Origin: Hepsetus odoe | Taxonomy: Eukaryota; Chordata; Actinopteri; Characiformes; Hepsetidae | Direction: 5' to 3' | Assembly: GCA_017165825.1 (NCBI GenBank) | Contig: CM029384.1 | Coordinates: 13,005,235-13,069,234 of the forward strand | Length of the DNA: 64,000 nucleotides | Shown: positions 24,059 to 36,979 of the stretch, piece by piece | How the letters are laid out: every line of letters begins with the position of its first letter | Position numbering within the stretch: the first letter of the stretch is position 1 | Made by a program: the position numbers and the translations under genes | The notes under the pieces: model-generated | The model's database searches: none | What the model was told of the DNA's origin: nothing | What the model saw: only the letters and a program-made list of their open reading frames with translations

Positions 24059-24775
24059 TTGACTAAGAATGTACATATCAACAGTCAATCGTTAAGAATC
24101 ACACACAACCCATATAGTCACCCTGTCTCAAAATCCACAGTAAGAGGTCATCCCCAGACCAACAAACTGTTTGAAACGTATGCCAGGAAAAAAGACAAAT
24201 TCTTACTTTTTCACCACAAACAAAAGCACTTGGAGTTTTCCAATTGTGTGATGGTTAGACTAAACCCAAATTGTGCTTTTAGACTCCAAATGCTTAAGGT
24301 AGCTATTAATTATGGTGGAGGATCTGTGATGCTTTGAGATTGTGTGAAGGTTCATCCAAGATACCTGGCAGTATTGTTTGTATACATGTATCCCAAGAAG
24401 TACCAGGAGATTTCATATAAATTCTAGCTGCCTCTGTCATGAAGTTAAAATTTGGTTGTGGATCAATCTTTCAGGACGCAACCAAAAACCTTTGAGTTGA
24501 GCTTAAAAGCAAGTGTACAAGACCAACTTTGCAAGATATGTCGAGATAACGGTTTAAAATCCCATTTTCTGTGATCTCAGTTAGACATTAAAGGAGAAGA
24601 GTCAGTGCTGTTGGCAAGCGAGGCTGTACAAAGTGCAAAATGAGGAGGCGTCAGTGATAACTGTGCTTATTGGGATTGTATGTAATTTCCTTTAGAAATG
24701 AAAGTAAGCGGAATTTGCATTAGGCTTTATCATTTAATAAGGGAGCAAATAATTCTGGAAGGCACTGTGCTCTGT
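24059..24775 (+). mobile_element. Decayed Tc1-like transposon fragment
   Basis: The frame from 24059 reads HHKQKHLEF then NYGGGSVML, the transposase stretch that precedes the second catalytic Asp in fish Tc1 elements; stops follow. The end 'ggagcaaataattctggaag' near 24745 resembles a Tc1 terminus. The 5' boundary is unclear. Confidence 0.6.
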
Positions 24776-27579
24776 ACACACACATGCTTTACATTATGAT
24801 TTGTTGTTAGGAAGTCATTTGAGCCTAATTTCAAATGGAGAACATGCAGTAAGTGACCCCATGTAGCAAGGCAAGGATGGCAAGACTGGTTACTTATCTT
24901 ACTTATAAGGCTGGCAAAGAGAGATTATCTAACCCTTCAAGCTGTACATACTCTGTGAAGCCAATTATCTGGCTTTCAACTTCATAGCTAAACATTTTAC
25001 AGATTGTCACACCATTGTGTTTTTAAACACATTCATGTCCTTGAAATCCCGTTTCTTGTAATAAAGCACTTTCTGACTTTCCCCACCGCACATCAGTGGG
25101 TCTGTTTCCAATTGGAATCCGCTGCGCTTCTGAAGAAGCAAAATGAAGGATTGCTTGGTTACTTAAAGGGACAAAGGTTTAGGATGTATTTTTTATGCAA
25201 ACTTTTGTACACAACATTTTTAACCAAACCTAGTTAATGTAATGTAATTAATTACAATGTGTAGTCCATGGTATTGCACAGACACTGATTAGATGGCAAA
25301 ACGAAAGGATGGTATGAAGCACAAGCAAAATCAACACACTGAAAAGAAACTATATGTTTGTACTTTTCATTTATATAACACATTGTATTTTGTTTTATTT
25401 TTAATATAGCAAATTAAAACACCCTTTGTCATGACTCCATGTCCTTTTATTGACAAACTGGACTGGCCTATTTTCAAACTGCAGAAAAGTAATTCCTGTT
25501 TCTTGGGCTGCGAATTTATGGTTGGATGTTCAATTACTGAGGCCAGTCTGAGTCTTTTATCTGCTTTTGTGTGAGTATTACAAAACCTAGGATTAAGTCA
25601 CACCACAGTGCCCAAGATGAGCACTCGAAACTGTGCAACCCTTAACGTGTGTCCAAAGGCATAGCACACTCAGATAATGCAACAGTAATTCAACTTTTTC
25701 CCTGTGTTTGGTCTCAAATTCTATGCGGAGGAAGAGAATTATGTAATGGGTACTCAAAAGCTTGAGACTCCTTTGTTTCTAAATTACGACAGTAATTGTC
25801 CACAGGCTTTCAGGGGTAGCTTCCAAAGCCATGAGCTGAAAAGACTGACCTATTTTATGTTGGATGATGGGTGTAACAATACACATCATTTAAAATTGTG
25901 TACTGTACAGTTATATGTCAATATGAGACTGTTTCAAAGCAGTCTATTGTTCAATTCAGAAAAGGTAGGAGAAAGTGTGCCTTGTTTTGACATGTTAACA
26001 TTTGTACCATGTTCAAATTGTGTATGACATTTGGCCCTTGATGAAGTATTTCTAGTACTGTTTAGTGATAAATCGCTTCTGTGTTTTAGAGTGTCTTTGT
26101 TCTGGTTATTTTGAGTAAAAGCCTATGGCTGAAGAAGCCTATGGCTTAATCCGTCGCATCAGTTTCTGTTTTTAGTGTGGAAATGAAAATGCCACCTTCC
26201 TGCCATCTTCCTTGCAAGCAATAAACATAGAGGAACTTTTTCAGGGGAAGGGTGGGGGTTCTCTTCTGTACCTGCTCTAGCCTCTCCAGCACCACCACCT
26301 CATAAAACAGCCATAAGTGGAAAACTGTGGGCTTTAGAGGAGAAGGCTACCCAGCCCCAGGATGTGACAGCAACCAGTCAACCCCCCCTCTTCTCTACAA
26401 TCCCAGCTTTTCCAAGTGCCCTGTTACTGCAGAACTATGCGCAGGACTTTCACCAGTTCCTGGTTTTGTGCCTTCCACAGTTGTCTGTCTGCCTGTTCCT
26501 TTCTCTGTCACTGTGTGATTTCTGTCACTGTGTATGTTTCAAGCCCTGTTTTGAATTCCGTGCCTGTTCTGATCACTGTTCCTGTCCCCATTACCATCTT
26601 AGTCACTTTCCCTGTCCTGTTTCCTGTCCAGCTGTATGTTCAAGCCTAGCCATCCATCCAGTCCCTTACCTTTTTGCCCGTCCATTTACCTGTTCAGCCT
26701 CATGATCCTGTATCCCACATTTTCCCCATTGCTGTCCAGTTCTTTGCCTTTCTTGTTGGCTAATAAACATGGCACATTCTTTTTGGGTTTTTGGGGCTGT
26801 ACTTTATATGGGGGCTTTAAATCTGCCTCACTGCCTCAACTTTTCCAATTTACACAAAGGGTGTAGTGATGCATATATTTTCAGCGCAACATGATTTTTA
26901 ACTGTAAGATTACTGTTTGGTTTTTGATCATTTGTTCTAAGTTGTTGTCACTTTCACTTTTTCACTTTCAAGTTACTTGACTCTGATTATCTCTAGTTAT
27001 GTGTCTTGATTATGATTTGTTGACTATTTTGTTAAAGTTTAGACCTTTTAAAATAGTTATACAGCTTTGTAATTAAATTTAAAAAAAATTGCAGCCCCAA
27101 GATTTTAGAATTAATTTAACATACATTAATATTCACATATATATTTCATTTCTTTATCTTTTGTTTTCACACCTCAGTGTGAGCTGTGACATCTTTTCAC
27201 CCAAAGGATGGTTTTTCATTGAAGCATAAATAAATCAGACACATTCTCCAGAGACAAAATCAGAAATGGAGAACCTTATTGAAAAAAAAAAATCTTTGTC
27301 CTATAATTTAGATTTCAATCTTCCCAGAGGTAATCGGCCTTGCCTTATTAACTCTTAAACAGGAAAAAAAATTCATCAAGTGACCATTTAAAACATAAAT
27401 GTGTTAATTATTTTCTGTTCTTCTTGGATTTAATGCTCTATTATTGGCTGATTAGAGCAGTATCATTGAGTTCTTTGCACATGAAATTATTTCACTCCTC
27501 TTGTCCTGTGGACGAGGACAATGTGATCCTGGAAGAGATGTTAATGTAACAATGCAAAACTAAGCCTGTGTTGATTGAA
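24776..27579. other. Intergenic, mostly unrecognised
   Basis: AT-rich. 26364-26780 is a CT/TGTC-rich block ending in AATAAA (26762-26767), similar in style to 420-930, perhaps the 3' end of an old retroelement. No credible gene; the 107-codon ORF at 25704-26027 lacks support. Confidence 0.5.
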
Positions 27580-28125
27580 CACGTGTCAAACTCAAGGCGA
27601 GATCATTTTATATATCTTTTTTTTTAATGGCCCGGCGATATGAAGCACCAATAAGACACAAACTACAAATCCCATAATGCAGCGCAACAGCTGCCTTACC
27701 AAATGATAGGCTACCTGTGATCATTCCTGCGTCAATTACATCAGATCAATAAAGCGTCTGTTGATGTAAACAACCCTAATTTCAAGTCAAAGTGAGCCCC
27801 TAACGATGGCCAAGCATAAACAAACTTGTTGCCAAGCTTGCCAAGCATCCAGCTCTGACAAAATGGCATAAGAGCAAAGAAAATGGAACATTATTACTTA
27901 AAAGCACAATTTTACATATATTTTCAGGGGTTTTTTGCAGCACGTTCATAGTTATTTTAAGTTTCAGTTTATTTATTTTGGAATAATATTGTATCCTGTC
28001 TTTTTCAATTCATATTTATGTTCAAAAAAGTTTAGTCTGTTCAATAAATGTTTATCCTGTTCGGCCCGCGACCTGAAGTGTGCTTTGAATTTTGGCCCCC
28101 TGTGCGATTGGGTCTGACACCCCTG
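27580..28125. mobile_element. hAT-like non-autonomous element
   Basis: Left end 'cacgtgtcaaactcaaggc' and right end (reverse) 'caggggtgtcagaccc' are imperfect inverted repeats of the 'caggggtgtcaaactca' type; 'cggcccgcgacct' and 'ttggccccctgtgcgattg' are typical inner motifs. The 546-bp body has no transposase. The 8-bp flanks match poorly, so the target duplication is eroded. Confidence 0.65.
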
Positions 28126-31100
28126 CTCTAGAAGGCACATTGCCTCAAACCACATTAAACCAAACTCGAGGACCAAGCCGAGCCTTCAAGTCTGTATTGT
28201 TCTCATGGTGTATTCTGTACATGCACTCATCCAGCTGCGGAAAACATGATAATGTAACTCATCTCACCAGACCACTTTTTCAAAAGCTCTGTAAACTTCC
28301 TGTAATTTTTTTTATACCACTAATCCCTCAACTGGACATTTATCTTTGTAATGAGGTTGATTTCACTGCAGCATTTCTATAATATCTCTCCAACTGTAGC
28401 TCGGGGGAGACTGTTCTTGTAGTCTGATCACATCCTGCATTGACACTTTCAGTAAACTAAGAAACAAGTGCACAAGCATCCCACTAACTGAATGTTTATT
28501 TCTGACTGTTTCCAGCTTTGTTTCTACTGAAACAATCTTAATGAACTCTAATAATGAATGAGGAAGAAAATTAGATCTATTTTTTGGCCATCCTGATTTA
28601 CCCTCCTGACAATTGAGGTCTACTTGTCTGCTTAGTGTTTTTACACATGCCACACAGCATTGTTAGGCTCAAGAGACAATTAACAGGCAATAGTTTACAT
28701 TAAAGTGAATTAGAATAAGGTCTAATTGTGCCAGTATAATAATGTGGACCAGAATGTATGGGTAAAATACGACAAACATAAAAATCTTAAAATGGATCAG
28801 TGTTGTAGCCAGTGGAATGGAATTTTCTCTTTCCATATACATAAGCAAAGGGATTATGGTGGTGGTGTTTTTTTTTGCTTAAAGAAAATCAAGTTGCACA
28901 AAGCTCCATTTGATTGGTCAGTTTTATATTATTTTTAATGAATAGATTCATTGAAAATGAATTGACAAACTGGTTAATTGTCTTTTGTTTCAAAGGAAAA
29001 CCTCTTTCCACCCAGTACCCTGTGTTCCTGTGGTCTTCCAGCAGCAGCCAGCAGCCGGTTGCAGACGTGGCGTTGTAGTATGATACGTCATTCTAGTGGA
29101 ATCTCTGTGAAGCTTGCAGCATGTCAGTAAACTATTAGTAGCTGAAAACAGTAGAAACTGCCATCTTATGTCTTCAGAATCAGTCCAGAGCATTCAAAAA
29201 GGCATGTAAACATCAGGGCTACTGATCTGTGCGTTTCAAAAAACATGAATGAGAGCAAGATAATGGATCAAAGCAGAACATTTCAAAAGGCAACAAAAAG
29301 TCAAAAGAACTAAAGTCTTGCATCTACAGGTAGGTTTTCATTTATATGTCAACAGCATATAAAACACAGAAATGTCACAAGTTTTCAAAACCTTGATAAA
29401 AACAACATGTTGCAGTTTCCTTTTAATTGCACATAATTGAATATAATTGATTCTACTTGCAGTAGTTACATTAATTGCCACTTTTATAGGATTATAAAGA
29501 ACAGCTGTTCTGTTGTGTGCACAAGCACTGGGGACAAAGTGAAGGACACCTGAGCAGGATCGTACCAGGCCAGGAATATGAACAAACATAAATTGTTATT
29601 TATTCAACATACAAACACCAAGACTTGGACAATTCTAAACTAACACACGCACTAGGGAGAAAGGAGGAGGAAAGAGAAGAGGGAAGGAGCAGGGAACCAT
29701 AACAGAAACGCTAACATTAACCCACAGTAGTACAGACTAGCATTAGAGAACTGATCAGCATAGGAAGCTTACCCTTTAAAGCTAACAGCAAGGTGGGTTT
29801 TAACCAACACAGAGACAGAGGAAAAGGCCAGGGCTAAAATGCAGAGGAGGGAAACCGCATGAGGCCAGAACAAGATCACTGGAGTTCTACTGGAAACTGG
29901 TTAACTGGAAACCAAACATTTAACAAAGGATTGTAAATATAAAGCAAAGATTAATGAACATTCCACAAGTCATGGTAATATATCCTCTTTTATAATTCTT
30001 CAGTCCTTTTAGACGAGGACTGCACTTGTCTCGTCATCATTTCTGTTCATTTCAGTGCACTCTTCCAATTGGTCTAATTTGTGTGCACATCTCTGTCCAT
30101 TGCACGGGATATACACAGCAGTCATGCCCCCTTTAAATCAGAATTGGATACCTAACTAGTTGAGAAAGTGTAATGTTAAGGTGAGGTTACCATTATTTGT
30201 GAGTGAATGAGGGGAAATGCTTTGAGAGTGTCTTATTTTAGTCATGAAGTCGGTGTGTAAACAAGAATGAAATCTTATGCCACTGAAAGGATGAAAACTC
30301 ACTTGACCTCCATCCCTATTTTCAGTTTGGAACAGCAAGTGTAAGGCTGAAATAATCACAAATGAACAATGCATGTCGTTTGTAGAAAAGTAGGCTACAA
30401 TCAGCAGCAAATCTCAAAAGGATGTTAGAACCACTGTCTGACATGATTGATGTTGTAACCAGATATTATAAAGAAATGATTCATTCAGTTTCTGGTGAGC
30501 TTACTACATTTTACTCATTAATATTTAATCACTAATTTCTTTCCTTTCTTTTTAAGTTCCTTTTATTCTCTTTTGTTGGTGACTGCCTCCTTTAGATGTG
30601 ATGTAAATCATCAAAAATGTCTAATGTTAACATGTAAATAAACAAGTGGGTAAGGCTAAATGCCTTGACAGCATCATCTTTTTCACATCATGACAGTAGA
30701 GAGTAAACAAGGATATGTATCCATTCTTTTGTAATATATTGAAAGCCATTTTCATTTGGGGAGACTTCATTTGTAGCACTGTGGCCCATAAAATCCAATT
30801 TATGCCACTGGATCGCACTTCTTTGAGCTTTTTTGTTTTAATCATTTTAAACCAAGAATGCATCAAAAAGAGACTACCATTTATCATGACTTTTCAAGAC
30901 CAACTTTGGCCTAAATGAATGGTACATTAACTCAAAAAACATGGCCCTTTAGTGACATCAGATCGCACAGAGTTAACAATTAACAAGGTAAAAGACATAA
31001 TAGATTTAACAAGCTGAAACTCGAGGGAGACTCCACAGAGAAACATCTGTGATGGGAGAACTAAAAGAATTTTTCTACTGATAAAAAGGAATTGGTGATG

Positions 31101-31167
31101 TTCATTATTTTTAGATGTATCTTTTTGGTCAGTCAGTTGTTTTCTGGGCCACTTGTCCTAATTAGAG
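28126..31167. other. Intergenic, no recognised feature
   Basis: AT-rich with a purine-rich stretch at 29650-29700. No gene, RNA or clear repeat family recognised. Confidence 0.55.
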
Positions 31168-31374
31168 TTGCAGGGGGGTGCTGGAGTCCATCCCAGCTCA
31201 CACAGGGCGAAGGATGGGGACACACCCTGGACAGGTCGCCAGCCTATCGGAGGGAGGAGTGAACTGATGGGGACGGCACCTTGCTCAAGGGTATCTCGGG
31301 GCAACCCACCGGTGAGGGGTGCGAACCCACAATCCTCCGATCCAAGGCCAACTCCCTAACAACTAGGGCACCCC
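31168..31374 (-). mobile_element. Family A SINE, full length, type II
   Basis: Antisense: 'gctggagtccatcccagctc', 'acaccctggacaggtcgcc', 'ggcaccttgctcaaggg', box-B complement 'gcgaacccacaatcc' and the head 'ctaacaactagggca'. Confidence 0.9.
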
Positions 31375-32399
31375 GTGAAACAGCTGCTGGAAATGGCATA
31401 CATGGAGTGTATTTAAGGGCCTGAACATTTGACTTTCATTGAGTTAAGAAGTTGAATCTGTATTTCTAACGGATATTTTTACACAGACATCTGTACTTGA
31501 ATATGAGTAAAGAGTGTCTTGTACGTTTGTTGTGTCTGCTTAGCAGTAGTTTAACTTACAATTAAGAAAGTAAATCTACACTGGAGATTTTCCTTATGGT
31601 GCGTCCCACTTTTAATAAGGGCTGATGTTCCCTAATCAAGAAGATAACTATTTGTAGAGGCCTCAGTCACTTTTGTTTGTGTGTGTACATGCTTCTGTTT
31701 TTGAGAAAGATAGGAAATCATTGTGACATTCAATTCAGGAGGGCAGATGGCAGAATCCCAAATACAAAATTTTCTTTATAAAAATTCTGAAAAAATTTCC
31801 CATGGCTAATGTAAGAGTTTAGATATAGCAACAGCACATTTCAGTGAACAAGATCTTTTTATAAAAATTACAATCTTGAGTAGTGTGAAGGGTTCTAGCT
31901 TCAAAGAAATCCTTTTAACCAGCTAATTGTATGATCTGGCATTTTGTCAGTTGCACCCACGAATAAAGCTTCAGTAGACTAAAATGCTGTGGAGTTAAGT
32001 GAAATGTCTGTTTTCCCTTAGGCCACAAATGTGACGGCTCCATTCAAATATTTTTGGTGCTTACTTTCCAAACACTGACATGAACAGAGTTTTATACTGA
32101 TCTTCAATAAATGAGAGAAAATAAAAAATATTAATTTTTTTTACAAACACTTTATGCATTTTATGCTACATAGAGTGAAAAGTTATTTATCCCACAAGAT
32201 TAATGGGCATTCTACCAGTGTAGTTTGATCTTTTTACTACTTTTGTAATATCCTCCAGTGTAAGTAACGACAAACATATTACTTTGGTCATACCTTATCT
32301 GAGAAACAACAGCAGCTGCAAGTTCATTCTTAACAAGCAGAAGCAACAGGTTTCACTTGCTAAGTTAGTTGGTCTCAGTCTATAAACAGCTGATTATTT
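31375..32399. other. Intergenic, no recognised feature
   Basis: AT-rich, nothing identified. Confidence 0.55.
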
Positions 32400-32710
32400 T
32401 CACTCCTGCTTTGTTGAAAATCTTTCATTAATACCACTGCAGAGTCCCGCAATACAAGGACTACAGTTCATGTAAGAAGCTGCAATAAAGCTGCTCAGAA
32501 TGCTCTCTGTGGTGCCTCTGTAAAACATGGTGAGGTTGGTGGGATTGACTCGTTGCAGTCTCCACAGGAAGTACAGATGCAGTCTTTGTGATGAAGCTGG
32601 TGTTGAGGGTCGACATTCTTGGTGTGATGTGACTTGCACTCTCCAATCAAACTCACCACTAAACTTGCACTTCTCAGATTTGTTTTCTTAGTCTTCAGTC
32701 TTGAGTCCAT
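32400..32710 (-). mobile_element. L2/Rex1-like LINE RT C-terminal fragment, frameshifted
   Basis: The - strand reads MFYRGTTESILSSFIAAS, matching the FYR.TIESIL motif near the RT end of fish L2/Rex1-type LINEs. Flanking residues fall in other frames, so it is a pseudogene. Confidence 0.7.
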
Positions 32711-33297
32711 TTGAAACTGCCAACCCTACAGCAAAAGAGAACGTCTTACGCGTTTGACTACTGTGTGATGGTTTAGATGGTTTAGGCAGAGTGGAGGCAC
32801 TTTAAAAAGAGACTAAACAAACATGAATCAAACAAAAGACTTACAAAAATTAAATTAAAAATATATACATATAAAAATTATAGAAAGCTAGGTGATTAAA
32901 CCAAAAGAGCCATCATAAATACAATTGTACCTGACACAGGCATGAGGAATAATTGGATAGGTATGCAGGGGCAGGACCAAGGCAGGACAAGGACCAAAAT
33001 AATAAAAGTACATGGCCAAAACAAAACAAAGGCGCACAGACCTGGGAGGTGTGACAACCTGTAGTGGACCGGATCACATTGCCTAAAAAAAACTTGTGAC
33101 CATCTTTGATATCAATCAATAAATGCTGTACTGTGCTGTACAGCTGCCATCCATTCAAGCTCTGTGCAACTGTGAATTTATCGTCTATGTACCTGATGAT
33201 CTCCATCTCTCCCTAAGACTTTCTGTGATTTCCCCAAGCTTCAAGAAGAGCAGAATTTTTTCTTTCACTGAGAAGTCTGAGCCATACATATAGATGA
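32711..33297. other. Unrecognised, probably degraded repeat
   Basis: No gene seen. It lies between LINE and interspersed-repeat fragments and has no clear family. Confidence 0.4.
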
Positions 33298-33545
33298 CCT
33301 ATGTCAAGTCATGTCAAGTCAACTTTATTTATATAGCACTGTTTACAGCTGTTGTTGTCACAAAGCAGCTTTACAGAATCCTTGTCCAAGCCCCAATTGG
33401 GTAAGCTGAGGGCGACAGGGGCAACAATAAACTCCCCAAACATGAGGAAGAAACCTTGGGAGAAACCAAGACTCAAAAGGGCAACCTATCCTCCTGTGGT
33501 CGACACCGGAAATAAAGAAGAAAAGAAAGAGAAAAACCCTGTATA
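33298..33545. mobile_element. Common teleost interspersed repeat ('aactttatttatatagc' type)
   Basis: Starts with 'gtcaagtcatgtcaagtc' and 'aactttatttatatagcac', then 'caaagcagctttacaga', 'catgaggaagaaaccttgg' and 'accaagactcaaaagggc'. This order recurs in teleost genomes; it is probably a non-autonomous DNA transposon. The short ORF inside (33352-33546) is not a gene. Confidence 0.65.
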
Positions 33546-34054
33546 GTGATGACTTCCAATAAGCGTGAGTTACAGTAAAAGTAAAAGTAAAAGTCCACTG
33601 GTGACTGTAAATGGAGGTTCATGAGCTAATGGTGGAAGCTCTGTTTGAGTGAAAGAAGCTTTCATCTTTGTGGCAGCAGCTCCTGCAGAAGAGCCAGTAC
33701 AATGGAGCTGATCTGAAGAAGCACCGTAGCTTCACCGACTCGGTGTAGCAGCTGGCATGGAACTCAGGAGACGATCACGGAGATCGATGGACTTGCCCTC
33801 CGGAAACACCCAAACAATCGACCACACAGGTGGTGGACAGATGCCCATCTCAAAGAGAAAGGAATTAGATCTGTTTTGAACTCATTGTACAGACTGTAGG
33901 TTTAAAGAATGCAGTAATGTGACTCCTACTACAACCTGACTAAAAAGGACAGATCCAGGGGTTTTACAAACACAAGAGCACCTTGTGACACTGGCAACCC
34001 CCACAATGCCACTGATCCTTTGAGCAGTTCAAACTCCACATATGTTCCTATCTT
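33546..34054. other. Unclassified repeat-like stretch
   Basis: Begins with four AGTAAA-type repeats (about 33575-33595). 33600-33860 has an ORF-less mosaic look, but I cannot name the family. Confidence 0.4.
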
Positions 34055-34235
34055 TCTTCTTTTTCTTTCAGCTGCTCCCATTATGTCTTACCACAGCAGA
34101 TTATCCATTACCATATCATCCATTCCTCCACGTCTTACTCTCCTCGTTGACCTTCCTTTTCTCCTCTTACCGGGCAGCTTCATCCTCAACATCCTTTTCC
34201 CAATATAATCCTCTGTACATTCCCATATAGCATCT
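34055..34235 (-). mobile_element. 3'-end fragment of the same RTE-like LINE as at 2.2 kb
   Basis: Antisense 'cttctttttctttcagctgc', 'ccttccttttctcctcttac', 'cgggcagcttcatcctc' and 'cccaatataatc' parallel 2203-2400 block by block. Strongly diverged. Confidence 0.65.
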
Positions 34236-34279
34236 GTTCCTATCTTTCATCCTCTCCATGTACACCTGGATTAGAAAAT

Positions 34280-34660
34280 GCCTATGTGAGAATGTTGTCC
34301 ACCAATTACAGATTCACCTTTACAACCATCATTAAGATCATGGACTTAGGACTGAACATCTGTGCAATTAAATGTTGGACTTTCTGAAAAGCAGACCCCA
34401 AGAGGTAAAAATTACGACCACATCTCCTCTACACTGATGCATTCTCAGTCCCCTCACAACTGTGCAGCAAGCACAGCTCCAGTATTGATTTTAGCTGATG
34501 ACACCATCATCATAGGCTTCATCCTGGAAAGAGATGAGACAACCTGCAGAAATGAGGTCAGAATATTATAAGAATGGTGCAATGTAGCCATCTCTGCCTC
34601 TACATTAGAAAAATGAAGAATATGATTGTGGACTGCATGAGGCTGTAGAAGGATGAAAAA
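34280..34660 (+). mobile_element. L2/Rex1-like LINE RT fragment with ADDT motif
   Basis: The + frames read SQLCSKH..., then LILADDTIIIGFI.ERDET.CRNEV, the catalytic ADD box of L2/Rex1-type RTs, and EWCNV after a stop. Frameshifts and stops show it is dead. Confidence 0.75.
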
Positions 34661-35415
34661 CATTAGGACACCACATTTTACACTGTTTGGGCTCCTTTGT
34701 AAAGAGTGAGGAATATTTACTTATTGTACACCTAACATGGATGAGTCACATTAAGCCAGTAGGGAAATCCACTGGTCAGTGACTCTGCATACTCTATATA
34801 AAGATTATTTGTGTGTGTGTATATATACACATATACATACATGCTGTAAATCTTTCAATATCTGTAGTTAATACTTATTTTAAGAAGAGGGAGAAGCACA
34901 GGGTTACGTATAAGAGTGGAGGAAGATGCACACAGGTGGATTATATCCTTTGCAGGAGGGTCAGTCTGAAGGAGATTGGAGACTGCAAAGTAGTGACAGG
35001 GGAGACTGTAGCTAAACAGCATAGGATGCTAGTATTTAGGATGACCTTGGAGGTCAAGAAAAGGAGAAAAGTGAGGGCAGAGTCAAAGATCAAGTGGTGG
35101 AAGCTGAATATGGAGGACTGCGAGGTGGAATTCAGGCAGGAGTTAACATGGGCACTTGGAGGTGTTGAGCTACAGAATTGCTGGGAAACTATTGCAAAAA
35201 TGGTAAGGCAGACAGCTAGAAAGGTACTCGATGTGACATCTGGAAGGATGAAGGTGGATCAGGAAACCTGGTGGTGGAACCCAGAAGTGTATACAGAAGA
35301 AGAGGCAAGCGAAGAATAGGGATAGTCAGAGAGATGAAGAAAATAGACAAGTGTACAAGGAGATGAAGTGCAGGGTGAAGAAAGCAGTGATGAAGGCTAA
35401 AGATAAGGTGTATGG

Positions 35416-35428
35416 TGAATTGTATGAG
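35416..35428 (+). repeat. Left target-site duplication of the SINE in the LINE
   Basis: tgaattgtatgag, repeated exactly at 35680-35692. Confidence 0.93.
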
Positions 35429-35679
35429 GGGGCAGCGGTGGCCTAATGGTTAGGGCGTTGGCCGCATCGGAGGATCGGGGGTTCGAACGCCTTCCCAACA
35501 GGTTGCCCTGAGGTACCCTTGAGCAAGGTGCCGTCCCCGTCACGCTCCTCCCTGCGATGGGCCGGCAACCTGTCCAGGGTGTGTCCCCCGTCCTTCGCCC
35601 TGTGTGAGCTGGGATGGACTCCAGCACTCCCCCGCGATCCCGCTTGGGAGAAGCGGCAGAAAATGACTGACTGACTGAC
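35429..35679 (+). mobile_element. Family A SINE, full length, type II, inserted in LINE
   Basis: 'ggggcagcggtggcctaatg' head, box-B 'ggggttcgaacg', the 'gagcaaggtgccgtccccgt' shared block, 'ggccggcaacctgtccaggg', 'gagctgggatggactccagc' and a (GACT)n tail. Perfect 13-bp target duplications flank it, and removing it rejoins the LINE frame. Confidence 0.95.
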
Positions 35680-35692
35680 TGAATTGTATGAG
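35680..35692 (+). repeat. Right target-site duplication of the SINE in the LINE
   Basis: Exact copy of 35416-35428. Confidence 0.93.
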
Positions 35693-36979
35693 AGGTTGGA
35701 CAGTAAGGAGGGAGAATAGGACCTATAACTATTGGCAAGACAGAGAGACAGAGCTGGGAAAGATGTGCAGCAGTTCAGGTCAATTAAGGATAGAAATGGA
35801 AACATACTCACTGGTGAACAAAGCATGTTGAGCAGATGGCAGTAGTACTTTGAACAGCTGATGAATGAAGAGAATGAGAGAGAGAAAAGATTGGATGATG
35901 TGAGAATAATGAACCAAGAAGTGCAGCAAAAAAGCCAAATGGAAGTTAGAGCAGTGATGAAGAGGATGAAGAATGGGCAGGTTGTTGGTATGGATGACAC
36001 ACTGGTGGAAGCAAGGAAGTGTTTAGGAGAGATGGCAGTGGAGTTTCTGACCAGATTGTTTAACACAATCTTGAAAAGTGATTGGATGTCTGAGGAGTGA
36101 AGAAGTGTACTGGTGCCAATTTTCTAGAAAAAGGGTGATGCACAGAGCTGTAGTAACTGTAGAGCAATAAACTTGATCAGCCAAAGCATGAAGTTATGGG
36201 AAAGAGCAGTGTGAGCTAGGTTAAGAAAAGAGGTGATGATTAGTGAACAGCAGTATGGTTTCATGCTGAGAAAGAGCATTACAGATGCAATGTTTGCTCT
36301 GAGGGTGTTGATGGAGAAGTACAGAGAAGGTCAGAAGGAGCTGCATTGTGCCTTTGTGGAAAAAGCATATGACAGGGTGCAAGAGAGGAGTTGTGGTTTT
36401 TAATGGAGTCAGGTGTTGCAGACAAGTATATGAGTTGTTTAGGATAAGTATTAGGGCAGTGTGACAGTGGTGAGAATTGCAGACGGAGTGATGGATGCAT
36501 TTAAGGTAGAGGTTGAATTACATGAATGATCAGTGCTGAGTCCATTCTTGTTTTCAATAGTAATTGACAGTTTGACAGACAAAGTAAGACAGGAGTCTAA
36601 CCTTGATGATGATGTTTGCTGATGATCTTGTGATCTGTAGCGAGAGTAGGGAGCAGCTTGAGAAGAACCTGGAGAGATGGAGATATGCTCTAGAAAGAAG
36701 AGGAATGAAAGTGAGTAGGAAAAAGACAGAATACATAAGTGTGAATAATAGGGAGGAAAGTGGTGAAGATGCACGGAGTGGAGGTGACAAAGGTGGAGGA
36801 ATTTAAATACTTGGGATCAACAGTTCAGGGTAATGGTGAGTGTGGAAGAGAGGTGAGAAGAGGTGAAGTAGAGAGTGCACGCAGTCTGCAATGAACAAAA
36901 AAGGTACAAGTATTAGACTTTCTGATGTCTAATAGACTCTCTCTGATCTCTGATGGACTCTCTACCCCTTTCCAATTGT

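Larger units (their letters stand above)
34867..36896 (+). mobile_element. RTE-like APE-type LINE (endonuclease end to RT), split by a SINE
   Basis: From 34870: NTYFKKREKHRVTYKSGG and QVDYILCRR (end of the AP-endonuclease), WWNPEVY, then after the SINE the linker (NEENEREKR), YGFMLRKS, ELHCAFV, FADDLVICSE (36606 on) and MKVSRKKTEYISVN. Several in-frame stops and frameshifts. Both ends are truncated: the endonuclease start and the C-terminal third are missing. It resembles the 2.2-kb fragment. Confidence 0.88.

Noticed and set aside
25704..26027. 107-codon ORF on the + strand
   Set aside because: No recognisable motif, no splice or gene context, AT-rich; consistent with chance.
34867..36896. 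Active LINE or host reverse-transcriptase gene
   Set aside because: Multiple stops, frameshifts, truncation at both ends and a SINE insertion show it is inactive.
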